Below are positions 1 through 5,972 of a DNA stretch of 10,235 nucleotides, one piece after another (position 1 is the first letter of the stretch; each line of letters starts with the position of its first letter). A model generated the notes under the pieces. That model ran no database searches, was not told the origin of the DNA, and saw only the letters and a list, made by a program, of their open reading frames with translations. Origin of the DNA: Betaproteobacteria bacterium (GTDB taxonomy: Bacteria > Pseudomonadota > Gammaproteobacteria > Burkholderiales > Burkholderiaceae_C); assembly GCA_947448675.1 (NCBI GenBank), contig CANFOR010000093.1, positions 1-10,235 of the forward strand. Reading direction: 5' to 3'. Position numbers and translations under genes: made by a program.

Positions 1-932
1 AACAATGTCATGCTGTGGTTGCAGCAGCAGCCGTACTTCTGGGTACCTTGTATCCGCTGCTTTTGGACGCATTGGGCATGGGCAAAATTTCGGTCGGCCC
101 GCCTTACTTTGATACCGTTTTTGTGCCCCTTATGGCCCCAGCAATCTTTTTAATGGGTGTCGGCCCCTTGGCGCGCTGGAAACAAGCTGAAATTCCCGAT
201 TTATTCAAGCGTTTACGCTGGGCTATCGGCGTGGCTGTGTTGGCAACTGTTTTGGCCAGTGTGTTTGCTGATCATATGAGCTTGGCCAGTAGCTTGGGCT
301 TTTTGATGGTGTTTTGGATTGTCTCGGCAGTCGCTACAGATTTTATAGAGCACGTTAAACCCAAGCATGCCGCTTGGAGCAGCGCCTTCATGCGCACCCG
401 CCAGTTGCCCCGTGCTACCGTGGGTATGATGCTGGCCCATTTGGGTGTAGCTGCATTTTGCTTGGGTGTCACTATGGTGCGCAGCTATGAAGTTGAACGC
501 GATGTAAAAATGGACGTAGGCGACACCACCACAGTCAATGGCTATGTGTTCACCTTCCGTGGTACGCGCGACATCCAAGGCCCCAATTACCAAGCCGTGC
601 AAGGCCGGGTAGAAGTTACACGCAACGGTGTAAAAATAGCCGATATGCGCCCAGAAAAACGGGTCTATCGTGTACAGCAGAACCCTATGACCGAGGCTGC
701 GATTCAACCTGGATTGCTTCGCGATTTGTATGTTTCTTTAGGCGAACCCGTAGAGGGTAGCGGAGCCTGGATCGTTCGCATTTACGTTAAACCCTTCATC
801 GATTGGGTCTGGGGTGGTTGTTTGTTGATGGCTTTTGGCGGCTTGCTAGCCGTGACCGATAAACGCTATCGCACACGCAAATCTATCGTACAAACACCAT
901 TGGAGCCCGTGAGCTTAGGGGTATCTGCATGA
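1..932 (+). CDS. ccmF: Heme lyase subunit CcmF, 3' part, with probable frameshift
   Basis: CcmF is the integral membrane heme ligase of System I cytochrome c maturation. It transfers heme from holo-CcmE to apocytochrome c on the periplasmic side. About 305 codons in one frame are visible up to the TGA at 930-932. They show several membrane helices, a conserved intramembrane His in the motif MMLAHLG (codon 142 counted from GTG 15), a periplasmic stretch starting RSYEVERDV, and a last helix near FIDWVWGGCLL. All of this is typical of the CcmF C-terminal half. The His probably corresponds to the second transmembrane heme ligand of the E. coli protein (inference). Bases 1-14 read N-N-V-M-L in frame 1, as expected for the conserved NN motif, but the rest continues from base 15 in frame 3. 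One base therefore seems to be missing. The stop overlaps the ccmG start by four bases (ATGA). The GTG at 15 is not a credible start. Confidence 0.93.
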   Translation, partial: QCHAVVAAAAVLLGTLYPLLLDALGMGKISVGPPYFDTVFVPLMAPAIFLMGVGPLARWKQAEIPDLFKRLRWAIGVAVLATVLASVFADHMSLASSLGFLMVFWIVSAVATDFIEHVKPKHAAWSSAFMRTRQLPRATVGMMLAHLGVAAFCLGVTMVRSYEVERDVKMDVGDTTTVNGYVFTFRGTRDIQGPNYQAVQGRVEVTRNGVKIADMRPEKRVYRVQQNPMTEAAIQPGLLRDLYVSLGEPVEGSGAWIVRIYVKPFIDWVWGGCLLMAFGGLLAVTDKRYRTRKSIVQTPLEPVSLGVSA

Positions 933-1462
933 AAAGATACCTCAAGTTTTTGATACCGCTGTTTATTTTTTTAGGCTTGGCCGGGTTTTTAGCAGCGGGA
1001 TTGACTTTGAACCCACGGGAGGTTCCGTCACCATTAATCAACAAACCTGCGCCGCAGTTTGCTTTGACCCGTTTAGACAACCCTGGTATTACGATCAAAC
1101 GCGCAGACATGTTGGGTAAGGTATGGATGCTCAATGTATGGGCTTCTTGGTGCGTGGCTTGCCGGGAAGAACATGCGCTTTTGGTAGAGTTTTCTAAAAA
1201 TAAGTTGCTGCCCATTTATGGTTTGAACTACAAAGATGAGCGCATGGCGGGCATGACCTGGCTGTCACGTTTAGGCAATCCATACGATGCTTCTTTGTTT
1301 GACCAAGATGGTCGTGTTGGCATTGATTGGGGTGTTTATGGCGTGCCAGAAACCTTCATCGTAGACCGAGAAGGCGTGGTGCGCTACAAGCAAATAGGCC
1401 CGCTCACTCCCGAGGTTCTACGCGATCAAATTGAGCCCCTGGTGCGGAGGCTCAATGGTTAA
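929..1462 (+). CDS. ccmG: Thiol:disulfide oxidoreductase CcmG (DsbE)
   Basis: This is a periplasmic thioredoxin-fold protein tethered by an uncleaved N-terminal helix (about residues 6-24). It keeps the apocytochrome CXXCH thiols, or the CcmH disulfide, reduced for heme attachment, taking electrons from DsbD/CcdA. The active site WCVAC (Cys75 and Cys78) lies in the context MLNVWASWC. The cis-proline loop YGVPET (Pro140) is also present, and both are CcmG signatures. The length of 177 residues is normal. The ATG overlaps the ccmF stop (ATGA), and an AGGGG at 917-921 lies seven bases upstream, so translation is probably coupled to ccmF. The 3' end overlaps ccmH by eight bases. No defect is visible. 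Confidence 0.95.
   Translation: MKRYLKFLIPLFIFLGLAGFLAAGLTLNPREVPSPLINKPAPQFALTRLDNPGITIKRADMLGKVWMLNVWASWCVACREEHALLVEFSKNKLLPIYGLNYKDERMAGMTWLSRLGNPYDASLFDQDGRVGIDWGVYGVPETFIVDREGVVRYKQIGPLTPEVLRDQIEPLVRRLNG
1446..1450 (+). promoter_or_regulatory. Ribosome binding site for ccmH inside ccmG
   Basis: The consensus GGAGG lies four bases before the ATG at 1455 and inside the last codons of ccmG. It decides the ccmH start in favour of 1455 over the upstream in-frame TTG at 1431. Confidence 0.7.
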
Positions 1463-1886
1463 ACTCTTCTGGGTACTGTTATTGGCCAGTCTAACTGTGC
1501 TGGTTCAAGCAAAAGAAGCCCTGCCTGCTGCAGCTAATCCTGAGCTTGAAGCGCGCATGCTGCGCATTACCACCGAATTGCGCTGCCTGGTATGCCAAAA
1601 CCAAACCATTGCGGACTCGCATGCGGATTTGGCTGTTGATCTGCGCAAGCAAGTCCTGGAGCAGCTCAGTAAAGGCTCTTCAGACCAGCAAATTATCGAT
1701 TACATGACGGCCCGCTATGGCGATTTTGTACTGTATCGTCCGCCTGTTAAAACTACCACCGCGCTACTCTGGTTTGGCCCACCAGCATTATTACTGTTTA
1801 GCTTGGGCGTATTGTTTGTGGTTTTGCGGCGCAGAAGCCGCATGCCCGACGAAAACTTTGAGCCCGATGAGCTAGACCCCGCCTAA
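1455..1886 (+). CDS. ccmH: Cytochrome c maturation thioredoxin-like protein CcmH (CcmL)
   Basis: CcmH is a membrane-anchored periplasmic thiol-disulfide protein that reduces or resolves the apocytochrome c disulfide together with CcmG. The signature LRCLVCQNQ gives Cys44 and Cys47 (RCxxCQ motif) in a three-helix domain at about residues 27-95. An N-terminal signal or anchor spans residues 3-18. A single C-terminal membrane helix (about residues 98-122) is followed by RRRSR, which fits a cytoplasmic tail. The ATG at 1455 was chosen because GGAGG at 1446-1450 lies just upstream and because the protein then begins directly with its hydrophobic segment. A longer frame from TTG 1431 would add eight residues with no support. 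At 143 residues this is the short CcmH form, not fused to CcmI as in E. coli. It overlaps the end of ccmG by eight bases. Confidence 0.94.
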   Translation: MVKLFWVLLLASLTVLVQAKEALPAAANPELEARMLRITTELRCLVCQNQTIADSHADLAVDLRKQVLEQLSKGSSDQQIIDYMTARYGDFVLYRPPVKTTTALLWFGPPALLLFSLGVLFVVLRRRSRMPDENFEPDELDPA

Positions 1887-1935
1887 TTGGGCCCTATCGG
1901 TCTTGTGACCCTCTGAGAGTATTTTTAAAGCACCT

Positions 1936-3222
1936 ATGGACCACGATATTTCCGCACTCAAAAAACAACTCTTGCAATTAGCAGAGTTGCAGCAGGCCGG
2001 TGCCTTGACGGCCGAACAGCATGCGCAGAGCAAAGCGCTTGTGGAGCGCCGTATTTTGGACTTGGTGATGGCAGGCTACATGCCTGCCGCTGAGGTGATG
2101 GCTGCTAACCCAGTTGCACCAGCCGCTGCCATGTCTGTCGGTATGGCGCCCAGTATGGTCGGCGCGGCGGCCATACCATCTGCGGCAAAAGCCCCGGTTG
2201 CGCGCCAGTCCAAGTCTTTGCTATGGGCTTTATCCGCATTTGTCTTTGTTGTTGCGGCAGGTGGTTATTGGTGGACGCGTACCCCAGAACCCGAAAACAT
2301 GGCCGCTGCAGAGAGCGGTGCCGCTGGGCAGCCCCATGCCACCAGTGCCGAGCAAATTGACGGCATGATCGATCGCCTGTCGAGTCGACTCAAAGAAAAT
2401 CCTGCCGATGCAGCCGGTTGGGCCATGCTGGCCCGTTCTTACAGCGTAGTTGGGCGCAATGCGGAGTCGCTCGATGCCTATGTACAAGCCCTCAAACTCA
2501 GCAAGGACGACCCTGCGCTCATGGTCGATTACGCTGACGCCTTGGCTGTTAAAAACAACCGTTTGTTAGATGGTGAGCCCATTAAGCTGGTGGAGCGCGC
2601 CTTGAAAATTGACCCGCGCAATGTCAAAGGTTTGGCCCTGTCCGGCACCTATGCTTTCAGCCACAAAGACTACAAAACTGCAGTGAAGCAGTGGGAGCAG
2701 GTTACTGCGCTGGGCGGGCCAGAGAGCGCTTTTGTGCAACAAATTCAAGCAGGTTTGAAGGAGGCGCGTGAACTGGCCGGGCTTCCTCCAGCACCAGAGC
2801 CAGCCGCTGGGCGCATGGTGGCTACGCCTGTTTCCGACACCGGAGCAGATGCTGCGCCTGCTGCTGCAAAGGGGGCTGTTGGCGTGCGAGGAACGGTCAC
2901 ACTCGCTGCTGCATTGGCATCCAAAGTCGCCCCTGGCGACACCATCTTCGTGACGGCGCGTGCTCCTGAAGGCTCGCGCATGCCGCTGGCCGTGCTGCGC
3001 AAGCAAGTGAAAGATTTGCCTCTGAATTTTGTACTTGACGACAGCATGGCCATGTCGCCTGCCGCGCGCATCTCCAGTGCTAGCAAGGTGATCGTTACAG
3101 CGCGTGTCAGCAAGAGCGGCAATGCCATTGCGCAGCCCGGTGACTTGATGGGCCAAAGCGTACCCGTGAGCGTATCTGCCACCGGTGTAGCTATTGAGAT
3201 CAGCGAAAGCGTCAAGCCCTAG
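1936..3222 (+). CDS. ccmI: Cytochrome c biogenesis protein CcmI (CycH), TPR type
   Basis: CcmI binds the C-terminal part of apocytochrome c and delivers it to the CcmF/CcmH ligation complex. This 428-residue protein has, in order: a cytosolic N-terminal helical segment (about residues 5-45, rich in Leu, Gln and Glu); an Ala/Pro-rich linker; one membrane helix (about 94-113, ending in YWW); a periplasmic TPR region (about 140-285, for example GWAMLARSYSVVGR and LKIDPRN); a Pro/Ala linker; and a C-terminal beta domain (about 315-428) of the type found at the end of CcmI proteins, with GDTIFVTARAPEGSRMPLAV. Canonical CcmI has a first membrane helix before the cytosolic loop. That helix is absent here, and the 49-base gap after ccmH cannot encode it. 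No strong ribosome binding site precedes the ATG. Its stop is one base before the next gene. Confidence 0.88.
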   Translation: MDHDISALKKQLLQLAELQQAGALTAEQHAQSKALVERRILDLVMAGYMPAAEVMAANPVAPAAAMSVGMAPSMVGAAAIPSAAKAPVARQSKSLLWALSAFVFVVAAGGYWWTRTPEPENMAAAESGAAGQPHATSAEQIDGMIDRLSSRLKENPADAAGWAMLARSYSVVGRNAESLDAYVQALKLSKDDPALMVDYADALAVKNNRLLDGEPIKLVERALKIDPRNVKGLALSGTYAFSHKDYKTAVKQWEQVTALGGPESAFVQQIQAGLKEARELAGLPPAPEPAAGRMVATPVSDTGADAAPAAAKGAVGVRGTVTLAAALASKVAPGDTIFVTARAPEGSRMPLAVLRKQVKDLPLNFVLDDSMAMSPAARISSASKVIVTARVSKSGNAIAQPGDLMGQSVPVSVSATGVAIEISESVKP

Positions 3223-3223
3223 C

Positions 3224-4513
3224 ATGATCTACACCGTGCTCTACGCCAGCATCGTATTGCTAGCGATGTTTTTGTATATGCGGCGACAAAGCCGTATACA
3301 GCGTAGTAGTATGGTCGAGCTCAAAGAGGCTGTTCAGGCGGGGCGTACCGAGCCGCCTTCTTTGCACCCGGTGATCGACCCCGCTCGCTGCATTGGCTCA
3401 GGCGCGTGCACCAAGGTCTGCCCTGAAGACGCGCTGGGCATTGTCAAAGGCAAAGCGGTGCTCATCAATGCGGCTGCATGTATTGGGCATGGCGTCTGCC
3501 GCTTAGCCTGCCCTGTCGATGCAATTTCTCTAGTGTTTGGCACAGAAAAACGCGGCATCGATATTCCGCACGTTACGCCAGACTTTGAAACCAATGTGCC
3601 CGGCATTTTTATTGCCGGCGAGTTGGGTGGCATGGGCCTGATCCGCAAAGCAGTAGAGCAAGGTCGGCAAGCGATCGACAGCATCCGTAAACGGCCCGCC
3701 ACCAAAGCAGAGTTTGACGTATTCATTGTGGGTTGTGGCCCGGCGGGCATATCTGCCGGCCTCTCGGCCATTGCCGCCAAACTCAAATACAAAGTGATCG
3801 AGCAAGAAGACTCAATCGGTGGCGCGGTATACCATTACCCGCGGAACAAAATTGCAATGACGGCCCCTATGAATTTGGCCATCATTGGTATGGTGCATTT
3901 TGCAGAGGTTCAAAAAGAAAAACTCTTAGACTTTTGGAACGATGTGGTGTCCAAGACCGGGTTGGTCATCCATTTTCGAGAGCAAATGGAAGCCATCGAA
4001 AAAGTTGACGACCACTTCCTTGTTAAGACCAGTCGCGGTAGCTATACCGCCACCTCCGTTCTTCTGAGCATGGGGCGGCGTGGCACCCCACGCAAGCTCG
4101 AAGTTCCTGGTGAAGAGTCTGCCAAAGTCGCCTACAAGCTGGTGGATGCAGCCCAATACAAAGGCCAATCCATCTTGGTGGTCGGTGGTGGTGACAGCGC
4201 TTTAGAGGCCGCTATTGCGCTCTCAGAGCAACCCGACACCAAGGTCATTTTGTCCTATCGCAGTTCAGCTTTTTCGCGCGTGAAGCAGAAAAACCAAATG
4301 CTATTGACGCAACAACAAAAATTGGGGCAACTCCAGGTCATGCTCAACTCTTCTGTGAAAAAAATACAAGAGAAAAGCGTCGACATTGAATCCGATGCCG
4401 GTCTAAAGAGATATCCTAACGATGCCGTCATCGTTTGTGCGGGCGGACTATTGCCGACCCCACTTTTGCAAAAAATCGGCATTCAGTTCGACACCAAGTT
4501 CGGGCGCGCGTAA
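3224..4513 (+). CDS. Membrane-anchored ferredoxin-flavoprotein oxidoreductase (TrxR-like, apparently permuted)
   Basis: I recognise the domains but not a named gene. The ATG at 3224, one base after the ccmI stop, starts 429 residues. One membrane helix (residues 2-19) is followed by MRRQSRIQR, so the body should be cytoplasmic. A two-motif ferredoxin-like domain follows (about 50-104), with CIGSGACTKVCP (Cys56, 62, 66) and CIGHGVCRLACP (Cys86, 92, 96). Each motif has Ser or His where the second Cys of CxxCxxCxxxCP is usual. Residues 121-152 (ETNVPGIFIAGE ... EQGRQA) look like the C-terminal FAD motif of thioredoxin reductases. Then come an FAD-binding VGCGPAG (169-175) and an NAD(P)-binding VVGGGDSALEAA (319-330). 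No TrxR-type CxxC lies before the second nucleotide site, so it is probably an NAD(P)H-to-iron-sulfur electron transferase rather than a disulfide reductase. Tight linkage to ccmI suggests co-expression with cytochrome c maturation. The substrate is unknown. Confidence 0.85.
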   Translation: MIYTVLYASIVLLAMFLYMRRQSRIQRSSMVELKEAVQAGRTEPPSLHPVIDPARCIGSGACTKVCPEDALGIVKGKAVLINAAACIGHGVCRLACPVDAISLVFGTEKRGIDIPHVTPDFETNVPGIFIAGELGGMGLIRKAVEQGRQAIDSIRKRPATKAEFDVFIVGCGPAGISAGLSAIAAKLKYKVIEQEDSIGGAVYHYPRNKIAMTAPMNLAIIGMVHFAEVQKEKLLDFWNDVVSKTGLVIHFREQMEAIEKVDDHFLVKTSRGSYTATSVLLSMGRRGTPRKLEVPGEESAKVAYKLVDAAQYKGQSILVVGGGDSALEAAIALSEQPDTKVILSYRSSAFSRVKQKNQMLLTQQQKLGQLQVMLNSSVKKIQEKSVDIESDAGLKRYPNDAVIVCAGGLLPTPLLQKIGIQFDTKFGRA

Positions 4514-4604
4514 ATTCAGTAAGCCCGTATCGGGGTATCTGCTCTCTGGTTGATGTGGGTGTTCTAAGCTATATTGAAGCCTCGGCAGTGGCTATATCCA
4601 TCAC

Positions 4605-4612
4605 GAGGAGAG
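4605..4612 (+). promoter_or_regulatory. Strong ribosome binding site of the CBS-domain gene
   Basis: GAGGAGAG lies four bases before the ATG at 4617 and is the strongest Shine-Dalgarno sequence in the left half. The 103-base gap upstream (4514-4616) holds no gene. It has two copies of GCTATAT, at 4568-4574 and 4591-4597, 23 bases apart, which may belong to a promoter. I could not fit a convincing -35/-10 pair with proper spacing. Confidence 0.65.
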
Positions 4613-4616
4613 CATC

Positions 4617-5072
4617 ATGAAAGTCAGCGACATCCTGCGCGTCAAGGGCAACACGCTCTACACCACTACGCCTGAAGAGAGTCTGGCGCAAGCCATGCAA
4701 ATCATGTCCGACAAAGACATCGGCTCCTTGGTCGTCATGTTTGGCGGGCACGTGGTCGGCATGCTGAGCTTTCGCGAAGTAATTGCCGCCATCAATAAAG
4801 CCAGTGGCACGGTGCATGGCATCAGCGTCAAGCAAGCCATGGACGGCACGCCCATGACGTGCACCATGCAAACCGAGCTCGACGAAGTGCGCCACATGAT
4901 GCTCGACAGCCACGCCCGCTACCTGCCGGTCATCGACAGTAGCATGCTCATGGGCGTGATCAGTTTTTACGACGTGGCCAAAGCCATCGTAGACAGCCAA
5001 AACTTTGAGAACAAAATGCTCAAAGCCTACATCCGCGATTGGCCAGAAGAAGACGCAACCGCTCAAGGATAA
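4617..5072 (+). CDS. Two-CBS-domain protein
   Basis: This is a small cytoplasmic protein of 151 residues made of two CBS domains (about residues 2-62 and 68-130) and a short acidic tail. CBS pairs bind adenine nucleotides or related ligands and usually sense energy state. Stand-alone forms of this size are common in Burkholderiales and mostly uncharacterised. Visible signatures are VSDIL at the start, MSDKDIGSLVVM and VGMLSFREV closing the first domain, and ARYLPVIDSSMLMGVISFYDV closing the second (shown in part). The start at 4617 is fixed by the strong GAGGAGAG. The gene is separated by 103 bases from the flavoprotein gene and converges with ureD, the two stop codons lying 20 bases apart. 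It is probably a single-gene unit. Its partner cannot be told from sequence. Confidence 0.88.
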   Translation: MKVSDILRVKGNTLYTTTPEESLAQAMQIMSDKDIGSLVVMFGGHVVGMLSFREVIAAINKASGTVHGISVKQAMDGTPMTCTMQTELDEVRHMMLDSHARYLPVIDSSMLMGVISFYDVAKAIVDSQNFENKMLKAYIRDWPEEDATAQG

Positions 5073-5092
5073 GTGACTAAAAAACAATAGTG

Positions 5093-5923
5093 TTACATGC
5101 TCCAAATGCGCGGGATAGCGGACGATTGTTCCCAAAAATGTCCCCGCCAAGCCAGCCACACTTGGCGTAGCAAGTGCATTGCGGGCTCGACCACTGGCGC
5201 CAGCACGCGCAACACAATCACTTGGCTTGCGGGGGCGGTAGCGCCCGCGCTGGCGCGCAGGTTGTGAGCAGCCACCAAATTGCGCGCGGCGTCCAGCGCC
5301 GCATCGCGCCGAGGCCGCGCTATTGGGCTGCCGGCCGCAAAAAACAAAGTTGCCATGCAACGCTGGCTGGCCAAGCCCAGTGGGCTGTTTAGCAAGCGTT
5401 CGTCACCTGCTTGGATCAGCGCGCGCTCTAGCCACGCACCGGGCACTTCCAGGTGCTGGGCAAAACTGCCACTAACAAAAGGCAAATGGGCTTGCGGCAG
5501 TCCCAAGGCTGTCACGTCCCAACCGATCATCTCAGCACCGGGCGCTAGGCTAAAGCGGGCCTGGTTGTGCGCAATACAGCCGCTGTAGGCCAGGGTCTCT
5601 AGCGGTAGCCATTCCAGGCGTGCCCCCTCGGCCACCTCGGCCTCCAGGCTTTGCAGGGCAGTCTCGCCGTCGGAGCGGTAAAAGCGCGTGGCACCGGGTG
5701 TAGTGAGCAGGGCGTGCGCGCCGCGGGCCACATTCACTTGCATGCTCAGGGTGTCGCCACCGACCAAGCCACCGGGCGGGTGCACCAGCACGTTGTGGCA
5801 AACGGCATCGCCCTCGGGGTAGAGGCTCTGCAAAATGCGCAGCGGGCCGCTGTGCGTATGGCGCACTACCGTGCGTTGGTTTTCAAGGCTGTAGTCGAGT
5901 TGGAGTTGGGCGTGCCAGGGCAT
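5093..5923 (-). CDS. ureD: Urease accessory protein UreD (UreH), isolated
   Basis: UreD is the scaffold that binds apo-urease (UreABC) first and recruits UreF and UreG for insertion of the nickel centre. The 276-residue frame is complete and matches UreD from end to end: SLYPEG, HPPGGLVGGD (residues 48-57), TTPGATRFYRS (74-84), LEWLPLETLAYSG (103-115), GWD (134-136) and the C-terminal PRIWSM. The family usually has LEWLPQE, so the Leu at residue 108 is a small deviation. GGAAGG on the minus strand (5938-5943) lies 14 bases from the ATG, which is rather far, but no other in-frame start codon lies closer to it. The gene is followed directly by the convergent CBS gene, so ureA does not follow as in the common ureDABCEFG order. 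Upstream is a divergent oxygenase 49 bases away. The protein looks functional, with its urease encoded elsewhere or lost. Confidence 0.93.
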   Translation of the reverse strand: MPWHAQLQLDYSLENQRTVVRHTHSGPLRILQSLYPEGDAVCHNVLVHPPGGLVGGDTLSMQVNVARGAHALLTTPGATRFYRSDGETALQSLEAEVAEGARLEWLPLETLAYSGCIAHNQARFSLAPGAEMIGWDVTALGLPQAHLPFVSGSFAQHLEVPGAWLERALIQAGDERLLNSPLGLASQRCMATLFFAAGSPIARPRRDAALDAARNLVAAHNLRASAGATAPASQVIVLRVLAPVVEPAMHLLRQVWLAWRGHFWEQSSAIPRIWSM

Positions 5924-5972
5924 AGATACGAAGTCTACCTTCCGCCTGTGTGAAGCTTGCTACCATGCGCCT

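Noticed and set aside
1887..1935. Small hairpins (GGTC-TTGT-GACC and CTCT-G-AGAG) followed by ATTTTTAAA between ccmH and ccmI, like a terminator
   Set aside because: The stems are only four base pairs, and the operon continues in the same direction. The run of T is too short and too far from the stem.
5073..5102. Possible bidirectional terminator between the CBS gene and ureD (gtgacta ... tagtgttac)
   Set aside because: Only about four pairs match cleanly and there is no GC-rich stem. The gap is 20 bases and partly overlaps the ureD stop.
4569..5360. Minus-strand open frame of 263 codons across the CBS gene and the ureD end
   Set aside because: Its translation is His/Ala/Gly-rich and resembles no family I know. 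Both overlapped frames are well supported.
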